NCBI GenBank assembly: GCA_020284085.1
Contig: JACEVL010000521.1
Location: forward strand, 729,501-793,500
Source: Aporrectodea caliginosa
Taxonomy: Eukaryota; Annelida; Clitellata; Crassiclitellata; Lumbricidae
Reading direction: 5' to 3'
Length of the DNA: 64,000 nucleotides
Shown in pieces: positions 1 to 10,829 of this stretch. The notes beneath the pieces were generated by a model. That model worked only from the letters and a program-made list of their open reading frames with translations. It ran no database searches and had not been told where the DNA came from. A program made the translations under genes and the position numbers. Position 1 is the first letter of the stretch. Each line of letters opens with the position of its first letter.

Positions 1-574
1 TCGTGTATCGCTTAGTAAATCCCTTAATAGCATTCGCGGTCTCTAGGATTTCAAACTTCTTTTTATTAATTTTACTAAAAATACTCGAAACCTTTGACAT
101 CAACGAGTCTAATTTTTCATTCACGGGTTTCTTTTCTCGAGGAGCTACGTAATTAATCAACCAATCCGCAAAAGTGTTAAGTTTCGACCTTACCTTATTC
201 TTCGCTTCAGTCAAAACATTATTAAAACGAGATTTCCATGTATTAGATGGAGGTGTATACTTACCTGGAACAAGCGTTGGAATATTAATGTCTGGAACTG
301 GAGCGTCTAGAGGGTTGCTTTCATATCCGGTCTTGACATAATGCTTGAGTCTCGATGATACGAATTCCATGAGATCCGCTTTACGCAGTCTCGAATAACC
401 TACCATCCCGTTCTCTTTAGCAATATTTCGTAATTGTTTTACTGTATTCGTTTTGTGATCCATTTTATATACAGAAGATTTTTCTTTAAGTCCAAATCGA
501 GATTTTTCATTCATTTTAGTTACATCAGAAAGTTTGGGGGATTGTATTTGAACCAAGGCTATAGCTTCGTGCAT
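1..574 (-). CDS. Edge-truncated ORF with SAP/Rho-N-like segment, probably mobile-element or virus-like
   Basis: Reading the minus strand from an ATG at 574, the frame stays open for about 191 codons to the window edge, so the C-terminus is outside. The in-frame stop upstream is TAG at 599-601. Around residues 45-75 the protein reads TVKQLRNIAKENG, then VGYSRLRKADLMEF, the short two-helix pattern of SAP or Rho-N-type nucleic-acid-binding motifs. This is followed by a Pro-rich linker (LDAPVPDINIPTLVP) and an amphipathic Lys-rich helical region (KVRSKLNTFADWLINY). I do not recognise the family with certainty. The layout recalls uncharacterised proteins found with mobile elements in invertebrate genomes, but that is inference from general resemblance. 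A later in-frame ATG at 463 could also be the start. Confidence 0.55.
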   Translation of the reverse strand, partial: MHEAIALVQIQSPKLSDVTKMNEKSRFGLKEKSSVYKMDHKTNTVKQLRNIAKENGMVGYSRLRKADLMEFVSSRLKHYVKTGYESNPLDAPVPDINIPTLVPGKYTPPSNTWKSRFNNVLTEAKNKVRSKLNTFADWLINYVAPREKKPVNEKLDSLMSKVSSIFSKINKKKFEILETANAIKGFTKRYT

Positions 575-601
575 GAGGGGGTCTGACCTAATATTAGTCT
601 A

Positions 602-1084
602 AATTATCATACACTGACCAATATTAAGGTCCGTTCATGGCGATTTGAGGTGATTTTGACCAGTATTTAGGTCAAATGCGCCAGAGGATTTATTTCTCCT
701 ACAAGAAGATATACGAGCATGGCCCCGCGATGCCGCAAAAGCGATTGCCTGCAAGCAGCCATTCGCCGCTTTGATAGACATCACTTAACCATAGAATTAG
801 ATTTCGTATAATCGGTTAGACTCAAATAAATCAATTGTTTAACTATTTGAGGCTGTAAGACTAATAACGACACAAATCCTTTCCGATTCCTCTTTTTTCT
901 TTTTGCTCCGTCTTGGTGGGGGTTTGCGGGGCAACAAGAAAAGAACCGCCTTCAGTCGACGATGCGGCGTCTGATTCGTCTGCGGTACCTGCCAGAGGAC
1001 AGTCCATCGTTTGAACATCTTTGCCACACTGCTGATTCACGCCTCTTCTCTGCGGTCTTGGGAAACCCGGGGCATGTACTCCAT
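602..1084. other. No gene seen
   Basis: No open frame with family resemblance and no clear repeat is visible here. The short minus-strand frames across 839-1100 have biased, low-complexity composition and no supporting splice context. Confidence 0.4.
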
Positions 1085-1250
1085 GCGCTACTCCCCTCAA
1101 AAAACCACCCCCTACTCTCTGCGCCAGAGATTACATGACCGTGTTATTCCACAAGCGGACAATCTCACATGCAGATCGTTTATAATAAGAATGGTATAAC
1201 TATGCAATTGGTTTAATAAAGAATATACTTACTTACGTACTTACTTTTTC
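1085..1250 (+). mobile_element. 5'-truncated LINE 3' end
   Basis: The plus strand encodes the terminal residues of a non-LTR reverse transcriptase ORF (YSLRQRLHDRVIPQADNL, ending IIRMV). A short AT-rich 3' UTR follows, with a tail of ACTT repeats at about 1226-1246. A second copy with the same residues and the same ACTT tail lies at 6150-6335. This is the usual result of incomplete target-primed reverse transcription. Confidence 0.6.
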
Positions 1251-1373
1251 CTTTCCCGCCCTTCTAACTCTAAACACCATCCACCGTAGCCGTCTGTCTG
1301 CCTGACCTCTGAATCATGACCTTGAACCTTTTCTGACCTTACCTGCCTTTGGATTTTACTTTGACTGATCGTT

Positions 1374-1560
1374 TGTGAATAAGCTGGTTTCCTCGACTTT
1401 ATTTTATAGCGCTGTGTAAATCGTTACCAGAAGCTCAAAATTTCTAAAACGCTACTTGCATTTATATAAGCACAGGGCACGAGCTTATTCACGAGCGCTG
1501 CGTCGAGTGAGAAGGGTTGTCCAGAAGGTCATTGAAATGGAGATCCAAGTCCGGTGGCCA
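1374..1560. repeat. Dispersed 'GAATAAGCTGGTT' repeat fragments
   Basis: A plus-strand piece (1374-1427, GAATAAGCTGGTTTCC then AGCGCTGTGTAAATCG) is followed by a related piece in the opposite orientation (1430-1560, containing GAGCTTATTCACGAGCGCT). Related copies occur near 3100, 10200, 15040 and 37230. The GCGCT..TAAAT end is typical of LINE/SINE 3' tails in invertebrates. Confidence 0.5.
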
Positions 1561-2020
1561 GGAAATCTTGAGATTACGATGACGATTTGAAGCCTTTAAA
1601 ATGGTTTCTAATGTCCCAAATATTTAAATACAGTCAAAATGTCAGTTCAAAATGTAGGCTACTACGGTCAAATTTGTCCTGCGTCTTCTCAACTTCTGCC
1701 TCCACAAGTGTTTGAAGATAAATGATGAAGCTGTTTGTTGCCAACTGTTGTTTAGATAAGACGGAAAAGGTTTGTCCTAGTTCTGCAACATCGTTGGCCT
1801 ACAGTATGAGCATCTTTGTTGCCGCCATCTTGATTTCCTTCTTCAAAATCAGCGCTTGACTTCCTCTCGGAATCGACGCTTAGCTTCAGGAAAATACAGT
1901 GGATGAAATCTGCTCTCAACAAAAGAACTCTTGATGACGTTTGAACTATCGTCATTAAATAACAATGGAAATATAAACATAAAAGTAATAACAACAAAAA
2001 CAACAACATGATACTACTAC
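1561..2020. other. No gene seen
   Basis: Unannotated sequence. Only short frames with no recognisable domain are present. Confidence 0.35.
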
Positions 2021-2022
2021 TA

Positions 2023-2085
2023 ATGATGATGATGATAATAATAATAATAATAATAATAATAAACGGTATAATGATTGATTGATTG

Positions 2086-2176
<91 letters not shown>
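2023..2176. repeat. (AAT)n microsatellite
   Basis: Nearly pure AAT triplets, interrupted once by a short GATT-rich segment at about 2063-2087. The poly-Leu translation on the minus strand is an artefact of the repeat. Confidence 0.95.
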
Positions 2177-2504
2177 GGGTCTGGACATGTTGAATTTCAT
2201 ATGCAATTTCCTGCCAATTGATTTCTCATGTTTTCGAAAGTAAAATCCATGTATTTTAAACCAAAATTCCTCAACTTTTAGCTTACTCAAAAACTTTTTT
2301 CTCGATGTATCAGTCTATGAAAACCTACTAATAAGTCAATATCCCGACGAGCGGTCCCTTTCTCCGTCGCATGTTGAATTTCGTAGACCCTATTCGATTT
2401 CCTGCAAATTGATTTTATTATTGATACGTTATTATACTGTAGCTCTACGCCTAATGCCTAGAGCTCTTGCGGCCACGTTCTATTCTAACTTCAAGACTGT
2501 TCTC

Positions 2505-2595
2505 TTTAGCCGGGGTTGGGACGGGAGCACTCCTGAGTTGATAACTTTGAAGGGGCGCTAAATAAGTCTCTGAAATTAATGAATGAATGAATAAC
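2505..2595 (+). repeat. SINE/LINE 3' tail fragment
   Basis: Contains GGGAGCACTCCTGAGTTGA, then TTTGAAGGGGCGCTAAATAA and a GAAT-repeat tail. The same block (GAGCGCCTCTGAGTAGA..TTGAAGGGGCGCTATA) ends retroposons at 6470, 40660, 55420 and 56230. Confidence 0.55.
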
Positions 2596-3100
2596 AGATA
2601 TACCATAGAATAAATCTAAACATTTGTGTATATATATATATAATATAGCCTATATTCAGTAGAATGTCATCTATAAACATTTATTATGTATATAGTAGAC
2701 TGCTTTTCATATAGCATGACACTAATCCTAACCGTAATCTTATAGTTAGTTTCCTTGCAAATTTATTTACGTTTGTGATGTGTGTTTTAATTAACGCTTT
2801 CATAATGTGTTGACCAAGTTTGTGTTCTTGACGAGAACTAAAAAAACAACACGTTTAAACACTGGAATAATGTTTTAAAAGTACATTTGTAGAATGATCA
2901 AATGTTCTAGATATTGTCCTCCCTCCAAAATTTCAGAAGTTCACGCTCACCGTACAACAGAAAAACGCTGGCGAAGCAACTGCGAGTGAAGCACTCTTGG
3001 TCACAGCGCAATAACCCCCCCCATGGTGGCTCGAACCCGTACTCATCGCGTTACCGTGCCTCCTTAAGACATACTTGTTTAGGTGAATGAGGTAGTCACA
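2596..3100. other. AT-rich unannotated sequence
   Basis: Includes a short TA run (2628-2646). Near 3010-3050 there is a GGCTCGAACCC motif that, read on the minus strand, resembles a tRNA B box; it may be a worn SINE head. No coding support. Confidence 0.3.
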
Positions 3101-3201
3101 ATCGTAATCGTAAACTTCAAATTGTCAAAGCGCTACTCTAAACTCAGTCACGAGAGCTGCTTCGATCAGAGGGATTGTACAGATGACGAGTCCGGTTGCC
3201 G

Positions 3202-3202
<1 letters not shown>

Positions 3203-3266
<64 letters not shown>

Positions 3267-3303
3267 AAGAGAGAGAGAGAGAGAGAAAGAGAAAGAGAGA
3301 GAG
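3203..3303. repeat. (GA)n microsatellite at a LINE 3' end
   Basis: Near-pure GA dinucleotides. It directly follows (on the minus strand) the 3' end of the degenerate LINE at 3304-4610, so it probably grew from that element's tail. Confidence 0.9.
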
Positions 3304-4610
3304 TCAGAGCAGTTGCTACGGCGGGTTGGAAGGCGGATGATCGGGTGGATGAGGGTAGGAACTCTTGAAGAGGTGAGACTTCAGTTTGGATTGGAAAGCC
3401 TGTGTGGTGATAAGTGCGAGAGCCTGAGGCAGATGACGTTAGGCCAGTTGCGGTATTGGCGAAGGAACTAAGAATTTGCGGAATTCAGAGGGAAGGTAGT
3501 TCCAGATTCGAGGTGCAGTGTGGGACATGGATCGAGAATTTGAGGCGAGTAGTGATTGGGGGACGGGAGAGAGTGAGATGGGAAAGTGATCCGGTGGAGC
3601 GGAGTGGCTGGATGGTCAAGAGTTCGTGATTGCACTTTGGCTGGGAGTATTGTATTGTAGGGAGTAGTAGGTTAAGTGGATGTACTCAGGGATTTTAGTC
3701 AGTGGAGTGATTTATGGAGGGAGTGATATGATGAAGCATGGTTGTACTGGTCACAGCTCGGGCCGAACAATTAATTTTGGGATGAGTTGTAGACGCTTAA
3801 GTTGGGTAGATTGGAGGTTGAAGAAAAAGGAATTACAGTAAGCAAGCTTGCAGTAGACAATGCAATATCGATAGTGGAAGCAGTCTTAAAGTCGAGCATG
3901 GGTCGAATGCGAAAGAGGTCAAGAATATGTTTGGAGCAGGTGCTTGTGAAGCTGAATATGGGGTTAGAGAAGGAGAGATGTGGATCAAAGGTAATGATGA
4001 GATTGCGCACAGGCGAGTCGGAGGTGAAAGAGATAGATGGAGAGTTTTTGGATAGGTGTTTGGAAGGGTAGTTTCTTGATCTGATGTGGAAGGACAAAGA
4101 TATTGAATTCTGCTTTGGAACGGTTGAGGCACAGGAATATCGGAACACACCCATTTAGAGATTCGATTGACCAAAGTGAGTAGTTGAGCAATGGAGGTGG
4201 AGCAAAAGTCGTGAGATAAGGCTCTGCAAAGTTGGGTATCGTCTGCGTAAAGAGGGTGGTCAAAATATGAGAATTTTATTTGATGACTTAGTGGAAGCGG
4301 CCCTATAAAGGAACCTTGGGCAACACCAAAAGAGAGTGGGAGGTATTGTGAGCAGTGACTTTCGGCATTGACAGAGAAGAAGCGGGAGAGACAAGTAAGA
4401 CTGGAACTAGAGTAGAGCAATGCCATACATGTAGTAGATGCCAAATCAAGAAGACAGCTGAAGGAGAAGTAGGTCCTGATCCGTGGTTTTGAAAACAGCA
4501 GAGATGCCGAGGATACAGAGGCAAGAGACCAGTTTATTACACAGATAGACAAGCAGAGTCTCTATGGTGTAATGTTTAGTGAAACCAGATTGGTGGGTTG
4601 AGGATCGAGT
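3304..4610 (-). pseudogene. Degenerate CR1/L2-like LINE reverse transcriptase
   Basis: The minus strand carries a decayed non-LTR RT. About 4580-4480 reads QSGFTKHYTIETLL (fingers/palm entry). Near 4340 is SFGVAQGSFIGPLPLS, corresponding to the conserved GVPQGSVLGPLLF block, followed by YADDTQLC, the catalytic YADD motif. In another frame near 3500, APRIWNYLPSEFRK and then FQSKLKSHLF match the C-terminal WNSLP..FKS.LKTHLF signature. Frameshifts and stops separate these blocks, so it is inactive. The 5' part (endonuclease) is missing. Confidence 0.7.
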
Positions 4611-4857
4611 TACAGGAAAGATAGTCGTTCATATAGGGGCAGCGCCTTTGAGAGGTAGGCCCCTATATGTTCAACGTCGCTTTACAGTCCAAGGAAACAC
4701 CCAGGTGATCAGCAGATTTCAATTTAACGTCATACATATGATAGTGCCGCTATTGAAGTCCAGATTAGAAAAAGGAGATTGTACTAGGATATACTGTAAC
4801 TCCCAAGAGGCTGTTATTTATCTTGTAATTTTTGTTTTTCTTCTCCTCATTGATCAT

Positions 4858-5160
4858 CTGCCTCCTCCTCCTCCTCCTCCTCTTCCTCTTCCTCTTCTTC
4901 TTCTTCTTTTTCTTCTTCTTCTTCTTCTTCTTCTTCTTCTTCTTCTTCTTCTTCTTTTTCTTCTTCTTCTTCTTTACTTCTTCGTTCTGCTCCTCCTCCT
5001 CCTCTTATTCCTCCTCCTCTTCTCCTTTCCTGCTCCTCCTCCTCTTTCTTCTTCCACTTCCTCTTCTTCTCGTTCTTCTTTACTCTTTTCCTTCCCTTTC
5101 TTCAGTTCTTGTTTCCTCCTGCTTCCTCCCCTTCTTTTCTTCTCCTGCTCTCCGTCTTCA
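4858..5160. repeat. Polypyrimidine (CTT/CTC)n tract
   Basis: About 300 bp of almost pure pyrimidine on the plus strand, mostly CTT triplets grading into CTC. Long Phe/Leu/Ser-only frames here are artefacts. Confidence 0.92.
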
Positions 5161-6149
5161 AGTTACATTGCTGCTAAGAAAACTCTTGTCTCCCTGCTGA
5201 TCCTCAAAAGATCGCTTTGATTTTTTCTACTTGTACCAATTCACATGCGTTTGTAGACAGCTGGTCGGTGGCAGCTGCCATAAAGCCATTTCGACGGGGG
5301 CGGCCATACGTCGTTTATTGCAGAAGCCGAAAACACTCGCTCTCAATTTTTCTCACTTCACAAACCGAAGAACTGTTATACCACCACCATCATCATATAC
5401 ATACTATATACATACATATATATTCACATCTATAATTATGATCCATATTGGCTAGAGAACCTCTACAAAGGAACACGTGCAAATACGCACTTGTATAGGT
5501 GTACAAATAATATATATAGGCTAATTATCTTAATTGAATATAACGTAATAATATTATGTGATATATGCGTTGTTCTCTAATATGTAACAGCCAAGATATT
5601 CTGTATACCTCAAAAGACAATACATACACCCAATATATATATATATATATTATATTATATTATATATATATTATACGTTGGGTGAATATGTATGTCGTAG
5701 TCACATGTTGTATAAATATGTTTTGTCTTTTGAGTCTGCTGCCTTTATATAGCGCCACGTGTTTGTGTGATATTGCGACGACCTCTTCGATTGATTATCG
5801 TCATCGACTCGTGTTGACGATCTTATCGGATTGTTAGAATCGCCCGCGTCGAACCCCAGCCACCTCTCGACGACGGAATGGCACTCCTCCCTCGACCACC
5901 GTCAACAGGCCTTCTGCTCTCTTTGATTTTCCGCTCAAATCAACAGCCATGTCTAGTAGTGTCCATGACAAAATACTGTTGTTGCTTCGCCCTAGATTAT
6001 TTCAGTGTTTTCAAGCTGTCCCTTGCAGGTCTATCGCAAGTGTGTACGCATATCTGTATAGATACATGTCTGTATGTATATATGCGTGCCTTAGTATGCA
6101 AATAAATATGTACCTTAGTATGAACCGTGCGTGGAGGTATGCAGGTACC
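5161..6149. other. No gene seen; AT-rich imperfect inverted repeat at 5610-5735
   Basis: The arm CAAAAGACAATACATACACC near 5612 pairs imperfectly with sequence ending in TTTTGTCTTTTG near 5735, around a TA-rich centre (5633-5680). No coding support. Confidence 0.4.
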
Positions 6150-6335
6150 TCGCTGCCGCATATTACTACTCCCTGCGCCCGAGATTACATGACCGTATTA
6201 TTCCACAAGTGGACAATCTCACACGCAGACCGTTTATAATCAGAATGTTGTACACTCTGTATAAATGTATATACATCAAAGTGCGGATATGCAATTGTGT
6301 TAATATAGAATATACTTACTTACTTACTTATTTAT
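6150..6335 (+). mobile_element. 5'-truncated LINE 3' end, second copy
   Basis: Encodes YSLRPRLHDRIIPQVDNL, then RPFIIRML, and ends in an ACTT-repeat tail (6307-6330). Homologous to 1085-1250. The YxLRPRxHxxxxPxxD..FIxRML pattern is also the C-terminus of the LINE ORF ending at 44121. Confidence 0.65.
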
Positions 6336-6468
6336 ATTGAGCCCATGTTCTCATGTGCTAAATTGTCCTTCTGTCCCAGTCACCATTACATTTGCGTACT
6401 GTTGCCTTTGACTTCGTGCAGTATGCTCTGCTAACAGTACTGATATAATATATTCGTTCGTAATGTAA

Positions 6469-6535
6469 AGAACGCCTCCGAGTAGATACCTTGAAGGGGT
6501 GCTATATAAATATTCAATTACATCAATTTGTAAAC
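6469..6535 (+). repeat. SINE/LINE 3' tail fragment
   Basis: AACGCCTCCGAGTAGATACC, then TTGAAGGGGTGCTATATAAA: the same terminal block seen at 55420 and 56230. Confidence 0.55.
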
Positions 6536-7250
6536 TGTCCTAAAAACTTAACTCCTAATTTACTTCAGCTACAAAATAATACTGCCTCGTGACAGAGGTA
6601 TTTGGCCCTGAACAACAAGCCCACGATCATTACACGAAACCCCGTCATTAGCCTGGAACTGTAATAAGTTGCATTGAAGATCACCGAATAGCCTAGAGAC
6701 CCTATATGAACTCGTGATGCAGGCCAAAGAAACTGTTCTACGATGTGTGACAATTTCTGCAAATGCTTGTTCGAGAGCACTGATACCTTTACGAGTGTAG
6801 TAGGAGTGAGGCAAACAGTGCTACCTGCTAACAACCTGTTACTTGGAACAGTTTCCACTGAAGCGCTGGCATTATTGAGCAACGCATTTACGATCTAATA
6901 GAAGTCGATCGTGGCTCTTGCTAACGTAGGCGGCTAAGCATTGATCGGAAATGTAGGCGTTAGAACAGTCTCCCGAATTGACCGAAGTGCTTTCACAGTG
7001 AGTCAACTTTAGATGTTACGCGGGTGGTTTAATTGCCATAGGTAGAATGACTGCAGCAGTGGAGAGCAGTTTGCGTATTATATAAGGCGTATTTTTGATT
7101 CCGTTCTATTGCGGCTGTGATTAGGACGAAGGTCTCGAGTTGTAGAAGAATCCGTTCACAGGTCAGTCTTTTCTGTGTTCAAGGCACCGTTTGACGCTTG
7201 CTATCGTTGGACCTACAGTGTGACGACGTTAGCAGAGTATGCATGCGTAT
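6536..7250. other. No gene seen
   Basis: Minus-strand frames (6565-6882) show no recognisable motif. May hold 5' regulatory or UTR sequence of the peptide-precursor gene at 7756, but nothing specific supports this. Confidence 0.3.
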
Positions 7251-7379
7251 TATTATATGTATGTATAATATATGTATATAATTATGTACATATGTATATA
7301 TGTATGTGTGCATGCCTGTATGTATGTATTATGTATGTATGTAGCCTATCTACAATTTATCAATCTATCTTGTCTGTCT

Positions 7380-7700
7380 ATACATACATACATAATTATA
7401 TACATACATACATACATACATACATACATACATACATACATACATACATACATACATACATACATACATACATACATACATACATACATACATAGGCCTA
7501 CATACATGCATACATACATACATACATACATATCCATATACATAAGCCTACATACATATAATACATACATACATACATACATACATGCATACATACATAC
7601 ATACATACTTACTACATACTTAGATACATACATACATACATACATATTTCTCTATCTACTTATTTTCTATTATCTATCTATCTGTCTATCTATCTATTTG
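7380..7700. repeat. (CATA)n / (TCTA)n microsatellite
   Basis: About 270 bp of CATA tetramers with a few variants, then a short TCTA tract. Tyr/Thr/His/Ile-only frames on both strands are artefacts. Confidence 0.95.
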
Positions 7701-7755
7701 TAGCTATGTGATGTAAATGTAAGGCTTTATGTCATTTGGTGCTGTCTCTGTAGTC

Positions 7756-9520
7756 ATGCGATCGATGTCATCTTCCGGACTCATGTGTCGGACGTCCAAC
7801 GTATCGATGCTGTCAACCGTGGCGGCCATTTTGATTCTTGTCTTATGTGTGACACGTGCTTCCGGTTCACCTTTCTACGACGATGACGACCTCGAAAGGT
7901 GAGGTCATTGAAGGTCATTGTTTAGATAAATTGCACATATCTTAATCTACTGTATTCTTATCTTCGGTAGCGCCATTATCGTAATGCAGAAGGCATTGTC
8001 ATGACTATAGTTTGATATTGTAAATGATTCTTGTTTCATTATTACTGTCATACTAGATTCAGGTGAAATATGCGATACTTTACACTAAATCACATTTCAT
8101 GCACTAGCTTGTTGTTCACTCACACCATGTGCAATGTACATGCATGGCATTATATTATGCCGCTATGTCCTACGGACTGACCATCTGGATATTGACCTGA
8201 TTATGACTTGGTTTTGATTTGCTATCGGTTGATGGGTTGAGTTGAGCATCAGACACTGGCGCAATAGAAGTTAGGCCTACTAATAACAATTGCAATTAAA
8301 CTCGCACTATAAGAGGATGCTATACAGAGTGGATGCCGGTGTTGTATGCTCTTCTTCTCTCTGGCCTACTTGGCAACTGGATTCGGACCTAAACTGCCCA
8401 TCGATCTCTGGACAACCCCTATGGTACGATGCAGCGCTCGTGAATAAGCTTGTGCCCTGTGAAGTAGCTTTAGAATAGCGCTTTAGAAATCTGGAGTTTA
8501 TGATTGTGATTTCGTATGCAGGATACGTGGATTTCGGGTACATAAGCGCCAGTATGGAGACTTCCAGGTGGGAGAGCAGCAGGCTACCATCGGTCTCGCT
8601 CTACTGATTCCACGCAGGTGCAAAGAATACGGTTGCGGACTCGTCAATCCATTGGCCAGGTATGCAATTTCATTCTAAAAATAATGTTAGTTGGGCAAAG
8701 TCTACAACAAATGTTCTGATAATCAGAGTGAGGAGGGCGACGCTGATCATCTCAGTTATGGCAGAGTCTCGCCTATAATACCGTCAATCTAGATTTCTTA
8801 ACTCAGCCACTGCCCGTACTCTGGTAGTGCCAGTCCCAAGTGTGGATGAAGGAGGAGGACGTAGATAAACATCCTTGTTATGACGTGGCGGAGTCAAACA
8901 GAAGCTAACTTTCCTAACACATCTCCGTCACAAATGCATGATAGGCCTGTATGGTTACGATATGGATTCGATCCAGCTTCCTCGGTGAACAGAAAGGCCG
9001 TGATGTAACGGTCTTATACCGACTGAGCTAATTAGGCCAATAGTATGAGACAGGGTTCCGAAGCAAAATGGTATCAACCTAGTTTAATTATTGTAATATA
9101 AAAAAATGAAAACAAAAACAAAATGAAAACCAAACAGCTTAACATAACGTAATACATCACGGTTCTAAGTATTTCGAATGACATTATTTTAATCTGTGTT
9201 AGGACAACTGCAAAGAATCAGATAACGTTTTGAATAGTCACACTTCCTATGGCTTTGTTTAAAAAGCTAAAAGAATGCGCACTTGGACTGTATTTCTACT
9301 ATTACCCACACCACTTCACAAGTCTGCAACTTTTACACTGAAGAGTCTGTCCCTGAAACTCATTACGTCTACCGGAAGATTACAATAAAATCAGTTGATT
9401 CGTGTTTTCCTTTTAAAATCCTAATCCTCTCCTTTTGTTAATTTTAGCGGAAAGCGATCACTGACGTTATATGATCGTCTAAGGCGGGATGAAGAAGACT
9501 CAGACTGGAATACAATATGA
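7756..9520 (+). CDS. Putative neuropeptide/peptide-hormone precursor, 3 exons, 117 aa
   Basis: Exons 7756-7898, 8522-8659 and 9448-9520 join with matching phase 2 at both introns (354 nt in all, including TGA). Splice sites are good: AAAG|GTGAGG, TATGCAG|G, CCAG|GTATGC and a pyrimidine-rich TTTTAG|C. The N-terminus has a signal peptide (hydrophobic core VAAILILVLCV, then TRASG). After an acidic stretch (DDDD) come HKR|QYGDFQVGEQQ, IPRR|CKEYGCGLVNPLAS|GKR and an acidic C-terminal peptide. KR and RR are prohormone-convertase sites, the Gln after KR could become pyroglutamate, and Gly before KR is an amidation donor. The predicted product CKEYGCGLVNPLAS-amide has a C-x4-C ring. I cannot place it in a named family; the CxEYG portion recalls CCHamides but the His-amide end is missing. 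Internal ATGs at 7765, 7783 and 7807 are alternative starts. A possible polyadenylation signal AATAAA lies at 9887. Confidence 0.75.
8790..9043 (-). mobile_element. tRNA-derived SINE in intron 2 of the peptide gene
   Basis: On the minus strand the head reads GGCCTAATTAGCTCAGTCGG then TATAAGACC (A box) and later GGATCGAATCC (B box). A body follows that contains the reverse of the dispersed motif CCCAAGTGTGGATGAAGGAGG. Related body motifs occur at 16740, 17090, 18315 and 29880. Confidence 0.55.
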
Positions 9521-10190
9521 ACACATTGTATTGATGACCGTCTGTAATACACCACATTGAACAGCTATGTGTGTCGGAGAGACCACAAGGTCTATAGATT
9601 GGAGTTGTGAATAATAATAATTTTACTTGTGTGTTATACGAATTGCATCATAGTTTGATATCTAAGATGTTGGTTCGCTTTGGTTTGTCTAATTTTTCTA
9701 AACAATTTTCTGAGATATTTATTAATACAATTTAATGATTGAGTGCTTCACTGTATATAGGTCTAACTCGCTTTAAGCCAGTAATAGTCTAAATATAGAG
9801 CGAGCTTTTAAAAATTCGACGTTGACTTGAAAGAATTTCCTGCGCTGTAGGCTACATATCTTGGGAAATATTCTATGGCAGGTTACAATAAACAGAGTAT
9901 ACAGGGCAAGTTGAAACGGTCATGCCACATATTTATATAATATGTAGAGAACACAAAAGAGGTTAGATAAAACCTGTCGCAACATAGAACGGCTAGCCTA
10001 ACGCTTGTATATATACTCAGAATAAAGAAATATAATTTTTGACGCGAGTGCTTCCAGAAAGAAGTGAATAAGCTTGTTCTCTGCGCTTAGCTTTTGAGTA
10101 ACGCTGAAAATTTTGGAAAGTTCAGTCAATCGATGCGCCCCTAGCACAGCCAAAATAACCACTGTCAAGATCCAGGGCTGGTTCCGCTGA
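9521..10190. other. Probable 3' UTR of the peptide gene, then unannotated sequence
   Basis: AT-rich sequence directly after the TGA at 9518-9520, with AATAAA at 9887-9892. No other feature seen. Confidence 0.4.
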
Positions 10191-10194
10191 TTCG

Positions 10195-10400
10195 GCATTG
10201 TAATCGTAATCGTAAACTCGATATCTCTAGAGCGCCCACAAAAGCGAAGTCGCGGGAACCAGCTTATTCACAGGTGCTTAATCAAAACAGAATCGATAGG
10301 CAGAGGTCAAGATCCGGAAAGTCAGGCAGGCAGACAGTCAGACGTCTAACGCGGATGACGTTTAGAGTTGAAATGGCGAGGGAGGTGAGGGGAAGTTTGG
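10195..10400 (-). repeat. Dispersed repeat copy (AAGCTTATTCAC family)
   Basis: Contains CGTAATCGTAAAC, ACCAGCTTATTCACAGG, GATAGGCAGAGGTCAAGATC and GTCAGGCAGGCAGACAGT. The same blocks in the same order occur at 37225-37470, with partial copies near 3100 and 15040. Orientation is inferred from the GCGCT/ATCGTAATCG end acting as a 3' tail. Confidence 0.55.
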
Positions 10401-10829
10401 CCCTATGCCTGTTGTAAGATCTCGAGACTATCAAGGTCGCGATAGTTGGAAGATAAAGAAGTTGAGTGAAATTCGGAGAAGGATGTACATGTCGATATAA
10501 ACTGAAGAATAATGTTACAGATGCCCACAGATGCCGTCTCTCATCTTTAGTTAGAGACAGACTGATCCGGTAGCTATGGAGCAAATCCTTGTTCCATGTC
10601 CTCTCATTTTTAGTCCAGTTACCAGCCCGTGGGGTAGAAAGTCGCGTACGCGCCTTTCCCTTTTGGAGACTATGTCTGTTTGGGGAGAGTCTCGAACGGC
10701 CCACTGCGCGTTGCAAAGCTATACAACTACTCCAACCCGTTTACACTGCCTCAATCTGCAGGGATGAACCACATCATGTCACACTATTAAAGACTGCACA
10801 TTTTAGTACACATTAATATCTTCAGTCTT

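Noticed and set aside
1955..2290. Poly-Leu 'membrane protein' ORF on the minus strand
   Set aside because: Translation of the AAT microsatellite.
3833..4552. 239-codon minus frame as a host gene
   Set aside because: It contains a decayed LINE RT (YADD block), so it is a transposon remnant, not a cellular protein.
4579..5220. 213-codon plus frame rich in Leu/Pro/Ser
   Set aside because: Runs through antisense LINE sequence and the polypyrimidine tract. No independent support.
7272..7703. Tyr/Thr/His/Ile-rich ORFs on both strands
   Set aside because: They are translations of the CATA microsatellite.
8950..9043. Functional tRNA gene
   Set aside because: A- and B-box-like motifs are present, but there is no complete cloverleaf and a SINE body follows.
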